From Mrakia gelida (Eukaryota > Basidiomycota > Tremellomycetes > Cystofilobasidiales > Mrakiaceae), in contig BRON01000001.1 of NCBI GenBank assembly GCA_024345305.1, positions 310,001 through 374,000 of the forward strand: DNA of 64,000 bases, given 5' to 3'. Position 1 is the first letter of the stretch. Each line of letters opens with the position of its first letter. The translations under genes and the position numbers were made by a program. Below are positions 23,629 through 37,599 of the stretch, one piece after another. The notes under the pieces were generated by a model that saw only the letters and a list, made by a program, of their open reading frames with translations, ran no database searches and was not told the DNA's origin.

Positions 23629-23907
23629 ATATACTTATGATAATCTGACCACCGTTATCAGGAAGCTTGACCTCGACGAAAGGCACGTTGAAACTTCGGA
23701 GGAGATGATGTTCGAGTCGTTCGGCTTTTAGACGCGTCGTTTTCCCCTTCTTTTTCTGGAGTCCACTGCCAGTCACTTCCTCGAGCGATCTCTTCTCGGC
23801 TCGTACAAGAGCTCTGTCTCTCTCTCTCTCCCTGCTGCAAGTCTAGCATCAAACTAACGCGAAGCAAAAGTCAAAACAAACCCGCGTCGAGATCCTCAAC
23901 CCTCAAA

Positions 23908-25055
23908 TCACTTCTCGTCCTCACCCTCCAACCCAATATCCTCCCACCAAACCTTCGCACCCTCCTCACTCTCAATCCAGTCCTTCATCATCTTCGTCGC
24001 CTTCGGGTCGTGCTGGTCGACCAGGATCCTGGGCTTCTGGAGAGCGGGAGAGAGGAAGGAAGGAGGGGAGAGGAGGAGAGCTTCGCCGCCTGCGTTTGAG
24101 CGCACAATCCAACGAGCAAACGAAGAGCGTAGGTGGCGAGAGTGAGAGAGGAGACGGAGGTTGAGGGTGGTGAGGTGGTGGGAAGGGTGCAAGAGGTGCG
24201 GAAGAAGGGAGGAGGCAAAAAGGAGTCAGCTCGGTCGACGCGTCGCACTTTTAATGTTTCGCTCGTTTCGAGCTCAAAAACGTACCGACGAAGTTCGCGT
24301 TTTCAGCGATGACCACCCTAGGGATTCCGTAAAGGAGTATGGTAGACGTGCACATGATACAGCACGAGAGCGTTGAGTACACGCTGCATTCTCTAAAAAT
24401 GTTGATCGAGACGCGTCCGAGTTTCTCGATACAGTCCATCTCTCCGTGGCGCGTATTACTCGACATCTTGTTTTTGAAGGCGTGTGCGATATTTGGAGGT
24501 CGTAGGAGGAAAATTGAGGGAGGGAGGGACGAAAGAAGAAGAGACGCGCGATCGGGTCAGCTCGTCCGTCGTCGCCGCGGGTTTTTCGAGGCCAGCTCCC
24601 TATCTCGGGCTGGTCTTCGCTCCCTCTGGTCGCCTCTGGTAGCTCTGAGCTCGAGAGGAGGACCTGAGGTCGCAGGGAAGCGAGGCAGGGGCGAAAGAAG
24701 CGAGGGAGCGGGAGCGGGAGGGCGGGAAGGTTTGAGGGAGCTTGAAGGAGGGAAAGCTCACCTGAACTCGTTGGTTGTGCCCGACCGACAGAACAGTCTT
24801 GGTTGGGTGATGGTAGAGCTGCGAAAAAGACAGCAAGAAGCAGCAGGTGAGCTTCGATTGGCGAAAAATGGGAAAAGACGAGATGGGCAGAAGCGAGGAG
24901 GGATGGAAGGAAGGGAAGGGGGGTCTCGTCGAACATACCACTGAACCGATGGGGACACCGCCTTCTCCCAGGGATTTCAGGGCTTGCTGGTATGCGATTT
25001 CCAAGTTGGCCTCGTCTTCGGGAGTGATGGTTGTAGAGAGAATCGAAGAAGACAT
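23908..25055 (-). CDS. FCY1: Cytosine deaminase
   Basis: Four minus-strand exons (25055-24939, 24818-24762, 24466-24286, 24089-23908) give 178 residues, close to yeast Fcy1 length. Family marks are LGEGGVPIGSV, VGHNQRVQ, RHGEMDCIEKLGR (zinc-binding His and catalytic Glu), the second zinc site TLSCCIMC, LLYGIPRVVIAENANF and the C-terminal KVWWEDIGLEGEDEK. It deaminates cytosine to uracil in the pyrimidine salvage pathway, acts as a cytosolic zinc enzyme, and in other fungi converts the antifungal 5-fluorocytosine. Family members usually have P-C-x-x-C at the second zinc site. Here the proline is a cysteine, giving C-C-x-x-C, while both canonical zinc cysteines remain. Exon 3 uses an unusual acceptor ending ACAAG, the first AG after a GCTGACC branch. 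The start faces the GT90 gene across 431 bp. Confidence 0.9.
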
Positions 25056-25486
25056 AGCGGGAGGTAGACGTGGTTTGAGGAAGGGGAGGAAGGACTCTGT
25101 CCGCGAGCTTGAGCTCGTTTCGATTCGAGGGGCTTGTTCTGCGGCTCGATAACAATTTTATTCCGAATTGGAGTTTGCTCAGAGATGCCTGATTCCTGGA
25201 AGCTGGTACGAAACTATGAGATCGACGAAAATTATACTCTTTCGCGAAAGGATCGACCGTTTCAACTCGACCTTCGATTCCCCTCACACGTCGACACGCT
25301 CCTCCCTCCTCCCTCCGCCCTCCCTTCCCTCCCTCCTCCCTCCTCTCCTTCATCCTCCCACGCTCGTTTCTCACGGAGAGCGTTCCCTCTCCCCCTCTCG
25401 TCTTCAACATTCCCCTCTCTCGCACCCCGCCTCCCTCCAAGGGGCACAAAAGCCACCCTTCCCTTCACCAGTACTCCGAAGTCCCC
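25056..25486. other. Divergent promoter region, cytosine deaminase / GT90
   Basis: 431 bp separate the two outward starts. A long pyrimidine-rich tract (about 25300-25400) precedes the GT90 start. No coding exon was recognised. Confidence 0.45.
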
Positions 25487-28400
25487 ATGAGCCCTTACAC
25501 TCCCCCTCCCTCCCATTCCAACTCGTCACCCCCACTCTCTTCGAATCCTTCCACGATGAGCTCAACCTTCGGTCGCCTTCTCTCTCGGAAACGAAGAAAG
25601 TACCTCGGGATCGTGCTCTTTGTTGGAGCTCTGCTCGCCGTTTGGGACGTGAACCTCCGAAGGGAAGCTGGAGAGTGGGAGGAAGGAGCAGTCAACTCGG
25701 GAGCTGGAGGAGGACTGGGAGGCAAGATCTGGGGGGATATAGATCTGGGAAAGCTGAGGTCGGGCGTGTTTGGATCTGGGGGAGGAGTGGTAGCAGAGAA
25801 TGAGGACGATGTCGTCGTGCCAGGAGGACTGACAGGTGAGTTGAGCTTTCGTTCCCTTTCCTTCCCTCCCTCTGTTGTCCTCGTTCTTCTCGTCGTCATC
25901 CAGCCTTCTGCGTCGCTCCCTTCGACTCCCCTCCATCCACAGGAACGCTGATTGTCTACTTCGCCCCGTTTATCAGTCGACCACGACCACCACAACCCAA
26001 CTTCTCACTCTCACCCGAAACAATCCAAAAACGGTCGACATCCCGTCGAGAACGGTCTCCTCTACGTCGACCTCTCCCTCCCAGCAGCCAAGCACCCCAT
26101 CTACCAACTCATCGCTGACGCCAAGGAGGAGTGGGACGCTAAAGTCGCGAAGCAGAGCAAGACGCTCGGAGAGGCCGTCAAGGAGTACGCGAAGAGGAAC
26201 AAGGGGAGGAAGCCGCCAAAGGGGTTCGATAAGTGGTGGGAGTACGTCAAGTGAGTCAGTCGTCTTTCGAGCGGGCCTTTAGGTCCCATAGGAGGGTAGG
26301 AGGCTGGGGAGTAGTGAGAGAGAGCTGACACGCTTCTTGTTCGCTGGTTCGCTGTGGCAGGACCCACAAAGTCACCCTCCCCGACGAGTTCGACCTCATC
26401 ATGCGAGATCTCAACCCTTTCCTCGCCTACAGTCCTAGCTCGCTTCGTTCGCACGTCAGGGAGATGACCAGTTGGAAGGATACGTTCACGGTCTCCATTC
26501 GAGGTGGCAAAGTGGATGCGAAGCAGTGAGTCCCAGCTCCAAACCCGATCCTTCTCCCTTCCTTCGCGAGCTCGAGCTCTCCCTTCGCTCCCTCGCTCGG
26601 CTGTCCCTCCGACGCCCTCCACACCTTCACGCCCCACCCACCACCTCCTTCTTCGACCTCTGACTTTCGCTTCTCTGGTTCGTGTGCTGTGCAGCAAAAA
26701 CTACGACTCGGAGAAGATCGGTGGCTCCAACGATCGAGTGGCAGGTCAACTCGCTCACATCGAAGCCGTCGCGAAATGGATCCCGGACATGGACGCCGTT
26801 TTCAACATCCACGATACGCCGCTGAGCTTCGTAAGCGCTGCTCATAAGGCTGAGCTTGCTGAGTTGGTCGAGGAGGGAGAATGTGAGTTCTTCTCGCAGT
26901 TGTGAGAGAGAAGGAGCGAGAGTCTAAATCGAGGAAAGACGCGTCGACTGACTTTGCCTTTCCCTTTCCCTTCCTCTCCTCCTTCGCCCACGTTTTGCCA
27001 GTCTTCGACCCCGAAGAAGAAGCCGACCGATCCTTCTCCACCTGGGGAGCAGCCTGTCCCATCTCCTCCCCTCTCCACACGCTCCACCCAACCCTCGGAA
27101 CCGATCCTTCCTCCCTCCTCCCCAACCTCACAGCCCTCAACGTCCCTTTCACCCCCTCCGCTCTCTTCACCGATCCCACCACCAAATCCTTCATCTCCTC
27201 CCTCGTTCAGAACATGGATCTCTGCAACCACCCGGACATCATCCCCTTGCACGGAACGACGAGTGGAACGAAACCCGAACCGCAGGCGGAGTTGATGCCC
27301 ATCTTCAGTTTGAGCAAGACGGGACTGCATAGTGATATTACGGTGGTGCCGATGGAGCAGTGGGGGGAGAAGCAGAGTGGAGATGTTAAGCCCTTTGCGA
27401 AGAAGCTGGAGAAGAAGTTGCTTTGGGTGAGTTCGCGTCTCGTTTCGTTTTCGCCCTTTTGCTGTTGTCACTTCTGACTCTTCTTTCAACCTCTTTACCG
27501 CCGTACCTCTCTTTCACCCTTCTCTCTTCCTCCAACTCATTTCTCTCTTCTCCTCTCCCGCCTCGTCCGTCGCACATCCCACAGCGAGGTCGAAACACCG
27601 GAGCCTTCTACTCCAACTCGACTCCATGGCGATCGTTCCATCGATCTCGACTCGCCGCTCTCGCGATGGACAACATCAAGGAGTCCATCGCCGTTCTGCC
27701 AGCACCTCTCTCGCAGACGGAGGAGGAGCAGAAGGGATCGTTGGAGAAGGCGACGGTCAGGACTGAGGAGGGGAAACTGAATCAGAGGTTGTTCGATATT
27801 GGGTTGGCGTACGAACCTACTCGTGAGTATGATCGAGCGTACTGGTGGCGGCTGGATCCAAGGAGACGAGGAGACGTAAGCTGACTTGGTGTGTTCTCGT
27901 TTACGTCGAACAGAATGCTCGAACGAGGGTTCGTTCTCCGTCTCTCATTTTCATCGACCACCTGCGCTTCCCTCGTCGTCGCTGACTTCATCGCTTTTCC
28001 CCTCTCTCTGATCCACTCAGACGGAACCTGCGACGAGATCATCAAAGAGCTTCCTGCTCGAAAGTCGCTCACGTTTGAGGAGGAGAATGAGTATCAGTAC
28101 ATCCTCGACGTGGTGAGTCGCGTCGTCCCTTCTTTCCCTCTCCCTTCTTTCTCTCGCTCCCTCGTCTTTCTCGAGCACCAGTTGATCAACTCTCCCGTCC
28201 TTTCTTCGCTCATCGGTTCGTTTTGCAGGACGGAAACTCCTGGTCAGCTCGATACAAGCGTCTGCTCTCGACTGGATCGCTCATTCTCAAGTCGACGATC
28301 TTCCCTGAGTGTGAGTTGCTTCGCTTGCCTTCTCTTCGCTCTCGAAGCGTTCGAACTGACTCAAAACACTCGTTTACATCGCTTTTCGTAGGGTGGAACG

Positions 28401-29034
28401 ACCGAATGCAGCCCTGGTTGCACTACGTTCCCGTCAAGGTCAGTTCGGACCGTTCTCTCATCCCTCCTCCGTTCGACGCTTCGCCTGACTCGCCTCTCTT
28501 CTCTCCCGAATCTCCGCAGGTCGACTACGGAGATCTCTACGACATCATGACCTTCGTGAGTTCTCTGCTCTCCTCTCCTCTCGATTTGCTCGAGAGACGC
28601 GTCCAGTCGAATCGCTGACTCCTCGCCTTTCACTCTCGTTCTCGTATCCAGTTCCGAGGAGACGGAGTCCACCCAGGAGAGGAGCATCTGGCTCAGATGA
28701 TCGCTGATAGCGGGAATGCCTGGTCATTGAGCAGTTGGAGGAAGGACGATATGGTTCGTTCAGCTCTCTTCTTTCCTTCCTTGACTCGCTCGAGTTCTCC
28801 TTGGTCGTCGAGCTGACACTCCATCCTCTCTGCTGCGTGCTCTCACAGACGGCCTACATGTTCCGACTCTACCTCGAGTGGGCTCGTGAGTCCTTCGTTT
28901 CTCTTCATCCGCGTCTTCTCGTCGTGACTCGTTCATTCGTCGCTGACCTTTGTCTCCTCTTTCCTTGCTGCCGCTCAGGTCTCCTCGCCCTCGATCGTCG
29001 GTCCATGGACTTCGAGTACACGGGAGAGCCGTAG
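25487..29034 (+). CDS. GT90 (CAP10-like) glycosyltransferase, type II membrane protein
   Basis: Fourteen exons (25487-25835, 25977-26250, 26361-26525, 26695-26882, 27002-27426, 27585-27822, 27914-27928, 28021-28112, 28229-28310, 28392-28438, 28520-28555, 28652-28753, 28849-28885, 28979-29034) give 701 residues. A basic N-terminus (SRKRRKYLG) precedes a membrane anchor (IVLFVGALLAVWDV) near residues 40-54. The lumenal domain has the GT90 marks: IPDMDAVFNIHDTP, the FAKKLEKKLLWRGRNTGAFY region, KSTIFPEWWNDRMQPWLHYV, PVKVDYGDLYDIMTFFRGDG and MFRLYLEWARLLALDRRSM. In Cryptococcus the related CAP10 family is needed for capsule, and some members are xylosyltransferases; donor and acceptor here are not shown. 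Exon 7 is only 15 nt. The secretory location is inferred from the anchor. Upstream ATGs at 25487 and 25556 are both in frame. Confidence 0.88.
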
Positions 29035-29493
29035 CGCTCCTTTCAACACCTCCCTCTCCCTTTCTTAGACCTCTCCAGATCCGTCTCCATCTCTCCTCGC
29101 GTCCTAGATCTCGTTTTCTTCCCGTCGACGTCTTTGCTTTCTCTCAGCAACCACTCCCCTCATAGAATCTTCTCCTCGTCGTCGCTCTATATCTCATCCG
29201 ATCCACCTCCGTCCTTCCGTTCCTGTTTTTGCTTCTCTTCTGGGCTTTTTCTTCCCTTCGCTTGCTATCTCGTTCGTCTGTTTGATCCCCTCCCTTCGTT
29301 TCGTTGGACACTCTCTTTTGACCTTTCTCGCTTGTTCAGCTTTTGGGAGTGATTGCAGTCTTTCTCCTGAACCTTACCTTGCAGGAAGAGCTCAACGACG
29401 CGCTGGCTGCGAACCTGTTCAAGCTGCGACCCCCCTCCTCGCTTCGCTTCCAGCGACGAGCATCGTCTTCATTTCTTCCCCTCTCAACGCCAG
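29035..29493. other. Intergenic, nothing recognised
   Basis: 3' UTR of the GT90 gene and promoter/leader of the next gene. A TTTTGACC...TTGTTCAG pattern near 29317-29340 could be a 5' UTR intron acceptor. No donor was assigned. Confidence 0.4.
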
Positions 29494-30866
29494 ATGCTTC
29501 TAGATAAAGACGAAGAGGAAGGCCTGAGACATCAAGGAGCTCCTGATGTGAGTTCCCCAACAACCTTCCTCTCTACATGAAAGGATCGGAGGAGAGCGAT
29601 CAGACTCGACGTCGAAGCTCACCTTCCTCCCATCCTTCCTTCAGATCACCTCCTTCCCTTCCCCACCCGCCTACTTCCAAACAATCGCCTCACCCAAGCT
29701 TCTACCTCTCCCAAAGGCTCTCCTCAATGCTCCTCGATCGTCTCACTACTCGCACATCGCCATCGACAGCGAGTCAACGCCGGTTCTGCGTCGAGCTCAT
29801 CTGTTCGACCTCGCGAGACCTGTCCCGCTCGCTGCTCTTCCCAAGGTGACGAGAGCGGAAGAAATTTCAGCGGATGGATCGAGGGTGAATGGGTTCTTTT
29901 GGAACAAGAGGGAGGGAGGTGGGGTGGTGTTGAATGTTGGTGCGGTTGGGGGCGAGGAGGACGATCGGATGGGAGAGGGAGGGCAAAGGAGGACGAGGAG
30001 AGTTCGAATCGTTGCTGGGAGTGAGGGGGAGGGGAGTATCACGATAAGCGCTGTGAGTTCTCAATCTTATCTAGCTCCCGTTGGATATGTTGGGCCTCAA
30101 TGCTCAAGGTCATTCTAGGAGAGACGGACGAGGGCTGAGCCTGCTGAGCTGACCGCGTCCTCGCTTCTCCACCTCTCGTCGCGCCGTCGTTCTCCAAAAC
30201 CAGCTCCCAACTCAATCCCCTCCCATTCCTCTATCCCTCTCTCTCCTCTCCAGATCAGGCTCCCTCTTCCTCAGCATCCCTCTCACCTTCCGCGGCCCAA
30301 TCACCTTCCCCTCCTACTCCCCACCCGTCTTCCTCTCACCCACCCTCCAAGCTCTTTACACCCCGCTCTCCGACTCCAAGGGCTTCCTCGGTCCACTCTC
30401 GGACCTCGCGAAGTGGAACGGTCAATCTCCTCAACTGGCCGAGGACCCATCAGAGCCGTCAGCTTCGTTCGACGAGGTCGTCTTGGGATCGAGCGGGAGG
30501 ATCAGGATTGGGCTCACAGCGGAGGAGGAAGAGCCTCCGAGCGAGACGTCTTCCCCGTCAGCCTTTAAGGTCGTACTTCCAGTACTGGGGGGGCTCGCTG
30601 GAATCGCCATCGCCGTCTGCCTACTCTGGAGCGCGTTCTGGGTCATCTCGTCCATCCCGTCGTTCGTCGTCCGAATCGGAGCGTTTGGGCTCGGACTAGT
30701 GACGGATCTGTTCAGGAAGTTCCTCTGGTCGGATTGGAAGGAGAAGGTGGTCTGGTTGGTGCTGTTCGGGCTGGGGTGGAGGTTGCTGAAGCCGTCGTTT
30801 GGGTGGGGAGGAACGTGGTCTCTCGCCGGCCGCGAGCTCAAGGTGGACTTTAGGTTGGAGCGATGA
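29494..30866 (+). CDS. Membrane protein of unknown function with beta-rich lumenal/cytosolic domain
   Basis: Exons 29494-29547, 29645-30052 and 30204-30866 join to 374 residues from MLLDKDEEEGLRHQ to a TGA at 30864-30866. The middle (VNGFFWNKREGGGVVLNVGA, SITISALPTQS, SGSLFLSIPLTFRGPITFPS) alternates short strands and resembles the DUF7330/DUF4097-type beta domains common in basidiomycete hypotheticals; that assignment is tentative. A strong membrane segment (VLPVLGGLAGIAIAVCLLWS) starts near residue 265, followed by a second hydrophobic stretch (RIGAFGLGLVTDLF) and a Trp-rich tail. The third exon uses the acceptor AAAACCAG (30196-30203), which restores the conserved frame; a nearer-looking CTCCAG at about 30253 does not. 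The gene converges on the dehydrogenase 145 bp away. Confidence 0.72.
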
Positions 30867-31011
30867 TGGAAGGGTAGTTCGTAGCTTTGTAATGACCCTG
30901 ATGAGCGTTTGTTTAGTCCTCTCCTCATTATCGGGCTCTGAAGCAGCGCCGTTGTCTTGCTTTCGTTCGTCGCGTTGAGAGATAGAAGAGCGTCGACGCG
31001 TCTTCGATGAG

Positions 31012-32770
31012 CTACCACCCTTCGCATTCCTTCTCGCACCAATCCCAGAGCCGACGTTGGAGGTCGAGCTCTAAGGCTTTCGGATGAGCGACTCCGATCT
31101 TTCCCCACGGGACGATGTACTGGGGAAAGAAAGAAAGGGAGAAATGTGAGCTGTGACGCGTCAAGGCGAGTTGGCTAAGCAAAGAGGGAGCGCGGACCTT
31201 TCCTCCAAGTTCCTTTCCTTCTAGCCTCGCAGCGGCGTATAATTCTAAGATAACGAAGAAGAGAGTCAGGAAAGCTGTGATGCTCGCGAAGAAGAAGAAG
31301 TGGGAGGGGACGGAGCGGGGACGAACGATTGATCGCTCCCGTTTCGAGGGAGGGCGAGAAACAGAGCTCCTGTTGAGTAACAGAGGAGTCATTGAAGTGG
31401 GCTCAGAGCCCATAATACTTGTTCACTCACGAGACCCTTCTTGTAGACTTGCGAGGCGGAGGGAGGTCAGCGTCAGTCAACATTCGAAACAGGGAAGGTG
31501 GAGCGACGCGACTCACCCCAGGCCATGTTTCGCTTGATCTGAGAGTGAGATCACACGGTCAGCTACGGGAGGGCTGATTAGAGAGTGGAGCTGCTGAACT
31601 CACTGGCGTATCGAACCAGCCAGGATGAACGGCGATCGAAACGAGACCCTTCGACGCGTATCGTTTGTGAAGCTCGTTCGAGATCAGCATCACCCCCTTG
31701 ATACGCAAATAACTATGTCAGATGTCGACGCCCTCAGACTTGGCGAAGAGAAGAGGTAAAGCTCACCAACTTGGACTGCGAGTACAAGATGTGCCCAGGA
31801 AGAGGAAGACGCGTCGCATCTTGTTCCCTCGGTTTGCGACTCTCGAAGTTGATCCCTTCAGAAGGAGCCATCCGATGAGCGTCGGAGGAGACGTGAACGA
31901 CCCGAGAGTATCCTGACGAGTGGTTGGGAGAAGCAAGGAGGTGCTCGAGAAGGAGTGTTGTGAGGTGAAAGTGGGCGAGGGTGTTGACAGCGAACTGAAG
32001 AAAAATTGGGAACCGAATCGAATCGAAGAGAATAGCAGTCATTAGATGGTTCGAGAGGACTACTAAGAACGATAAGAGCTCACATGTCGCTCGTGAAAGT
32101 GTCGATCCATCGACCCAGCGGGTGGCGACATAATTCCAGCTGAGTTGATCAACGCGTCGAGGTGGGGGTAGTTCCTGTTGAGAAGCGCAAGTCGACCTCC
32201 TCAGCCTCTCGGCCCCATATCAGGGCTGAAGGAACGAGATCCCCACCTCATGAGCTCCTCAGCACCGTTCCTCACACTCTCCAGATCCTGGAAATCGAGC
32301 TTGACGAAGTCGAGCGATCCCGTTGCACAGTTCCCCTCCCTGATGGCGGCCATGACTCGTTCGACTTTGGATCTGCTCCTGCCGAGGATGATGACTGTCG
32401 CATTTTTTTCGAGAAGAACCTGCACGGAGGAGAGGGATCAGTAATCAGCCGGCGAGCTCGACCGAGTGAGCGCGTCGTCCGTTTCGTTTCCGTTCCTCCC
32501 AGCAACTCTTGCGCTCACCTTCACCGTCTCGAGACCCAAGCCCGAGTATCCACCAGTGACAGCGAATATCTGAAATTACGCACAGAGAGAGGAAGATGAG
32601 CAAGTGGAAGCGACGAACGAAGCGAATCAAAGCGAACCTCAGGTCGAGCTCACCTTTCCTTCAAGATCCGGAACCTCTCGAACCTCCTCACTTGGCTTCG
32701 AAGCAAAGATCCTATTCCCAAGCACGTCCCAAAACGTCCCAGATTTGATCATGTCGGTGTAGAAGTCCAT
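31012..32770 (-). CDS. Short-chain dehydrogenase/reductase (retinol-dehydrogenase-like)
   Basis: Eleven minus-strand exons (32770-32654, 32569-32519, 32419-32247, 32174-32084, 31994-31767, 31696-31604, 31538-31517, 31447-31431, 31369-31327, 31244-31198, 31119-31012) give 329 residues. The classical SDR marks are all present: cofactor loop VTGGYSGLG, LGRSRSKVE after the second strand, structural INSAGIM, catalytic Ser in VVHVSSDAH and catalytic YSQSK, then VAVHPGW as SIAVHPGWFDTP. The end (ETGAINQLYAAARLEGKELG, then GKYIVPWGKIG) is typical of the fungal retinol-dehydrogenase/TIC32-like group. It should be an NAD(P)-dependent oxidoreductase of unknown substrate. Phase forced two non-obvious splice choices: acceptor ATCAAG at about 31697 and a 43-nt exon at 31327-31369. 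The exon 4 edge is uncertain by one base. Confidence 0.88.
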
Positions 32771-33192
32771 TGAGTTGACTGCGATGGTCGTTGGTTGATG
32801 GAAACCGACCTCTCGACCTTCGTTTTCCCGACGTCTCTTCTATTTTTCGACCACTCTGCATTCGAACGCCTCGCCCGAGCTGGGAGCCCTCCGCGCATGG
32901 CATGTCAGCCCCCCGAAGGCTTGCCAAACGCAGGATCCCTCGATTCTGCATGATCAACGACTCGAGGGAAAGCAGCCGAACGAGCGAGACTGAAAGCAGC
33001 ATAACAATCGAACGATAGGGCGAGCGAGCGGGACATTAGAGTCGTGAGGGACGTGAAAGGAAAGGTAGGAGAGCGAGAGATGCGAGATATGGATGTGTAT
33101 GTAGGTCCGAGAAGAGAAGAGAAGAGCGCTGAGAGGCGGGCGAGGGGAGGGAGGGACGACGGACGCGACTTGAGGACGGACTGGGCGAGTTT
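32771..33192. other. Intergenic between PP1 3' end and dehydrogenase start
   Basis: Both flanking genes run on the minus strand. This 422 bp holds the PP1 3' UTR and the dehydrogenase promoter. No coding exon was seen. Confidence 0.4.
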
Positions 33193-35670
<2,478 letters not shown>

Positions 35671-37599
35671 GACTGGTGTTTTGGGTTTGAAGAAAGGCGT
35701 TTGAAGGGGAGGAGGAGTCGGTGGGGGAGACTCGTCGAAGTGTTTGAGGGAGGAGGTTGGAGGTTGGAGCCTGCCGAGGGAAGAGATGAGAGGAGTCAGT
35801 CTTCAGGATTCACGCCTGGCAGATATGAGGTCGAGTGTTCGAGATCTTCATCAGAGCAGACGAGTCTCGAAGGAGGAAAGGGACAGATGCTCGAAGAGAC
35901 GAAGGTGTGAGCTTCGTCTCGTTCTCCCACCCACTCTCCTCCGAGACTGTTCCGTCCGATGAGCTCCACGCTCTGTGCTCGCCCATCCAGCTCAGAGGAT
36001 GATCTCCGAGTCTTTTCCTAGCCTCTGACTCCACGAGAGGCGTCTCGAACGAGCGAAGGAAGAGCGAAACTCACGAAGGAAGGAGATGAAGGGGAAAAGT
36101 CGGTCGACTGCTCGAGTTTCGGTTGTTGTTGAAGGAAGATGGACTCGGAGAGTGAGAGAGTTATCGATCCAGCTGTGACGGACTAGGGTAGGGACAAGGT
36201 AGAGTCTGCTGTTGCTGAGGTGTAGATGTGCCGAAAGAGGATGTCGAACGAAAGATCTGGTTGAAACCAAAACGAGGAAGGTCAACTGCAGCTTCGACGT
36301 TCCCATCAGACGCAACCCTCCCTCGCTTCGTCTTTCCGTTGCAAAGCACCATCCCAGACCCAACCAGGACAGCGAAGGCATAGCTCGATATCTCATCCCG
36401 CTTCTCTATCATCCATCTTCTCTAGCAAGCGGATGGATGCGAGAGGAGGACTCGTCCTTTGAATCGTCATCCTCCCATCTCCCCGCTCTCGCTGCTCTCA
36501 CTCTCTCCTCCCCAACTGCCGTCCTGGAAGCGGAAGGAGCGGATAAGTATGAAGCTCACCTTCTCTTGGATGTGTCTGAAAGTGTTGCGAAGAAAGGTGT
36601 TGGATTCGGAGTGGGGGTAAAGGAGGAGGAGGAGAACAGAACACAACTTCGAGCCTCTTCGTCCTTCCTCCCTTCGCGAGTCGAGCTCAGCTTCGGGGAA
36701 CGAGCGGGGGGAAGAGAGAGAGAGCGAAGACGAGTCTGCCCTTCCACGTAATCTTTTCGGGTTGGGTGAAGTCAGGGTTCACAGGTGAGCTCTGCGCGAG
36801 GGTTCTGTCAGAGAGAATTTTCGAGTGGTCGTTTTCGCTGGTTGTTTGAGAGGCGGAGAGCTCTTGATTGATCGTTTGGTCGACGCGAAACGTTCGTCCT
36901 TCACGCGTCAGTTTTGCCTTGTATATCGTTTTGTTATGAGTCGTCGAGATAACACCTTCGAACTTCTGTATGTCTCGTAGAAAGCTCAGATCTCTATCTG
37001 CGAGGGTTCCAATGCCGCTTGAGAGTTGAACTCGACGCGTCGTCACTGGCTCTCCATCCTCTCTCTTCGCGATCCAGACCTTCCTCTTCGTTCTTCTCAT
37101 TTCCTAGTCTGGGCCCTTATCTATCTCTCATCAAGCTGATCCGTTTCTTCCTTTCCCCTCAGATCGAAACTCTTTGAAACTCTACGTTCGCTCCCTCCCC
37201 TTCCTCGAACTTCCAACTGCCGCTCGAGGAAAAGAGTTCGTTTGGTTTCTGATGACGTGGGAGCGAATCGTCCTCTCCCTTTTCTCATCTCTGCAGCGTC
37301 CCTCCTTCGCTTTGGGCAGCTGAAAATCTTCCAGAGAGTGGGCAAAAAGTAGCAGTTGGGCTGGAGATCGGAACGGTAACTTTTCGGGCCGTTCGTGGTA
37401 GGGAAAACGAACGAAGAAACCCGACGAAAGGCAGGGAAGGTCGACGAGATCAGCCCTCTCTTCGCCTGCGCGTTTCGCTCTCCGTTTTCCCTTTTCTCGA
37501 AACCCTCGACTCCCTCCTTCCTCTTTTCTCCCAACTACAACTCACCCCCCTCCCTCCCTCCCCCCAACCCACCCACTACCCAACCAACTACCTAAAACT
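35671..37599. other. Divergent region between PP1 and aldolase, about 1.9 kb
   Basis: The two start codons face away from each other. On the minus strand a donor (GTGAGT at 36074) and an acceptor (CGGCAG at 35771, with a GACTGACT branch site) suggest a PP1 5' UTR intron. The 150 bp before the aldolase ATG is strongly CT/C-rich (37490-37595), as expected of a highly expressed gene leader. Minus-strand open frames at 36687-37100 and 37121-37534 have no recognisable family or phased partners. Confidence 0.45.

Noticed and set aside
36687..37534. Minus-strand open frames (MRRTKRKVWIAKRED..., MGEKRKEGVEGFEK...) upstream of aldolase
   Set aside because: No recognisable family and no partner exons with consistent phase. 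They overlap the aldolase leader.
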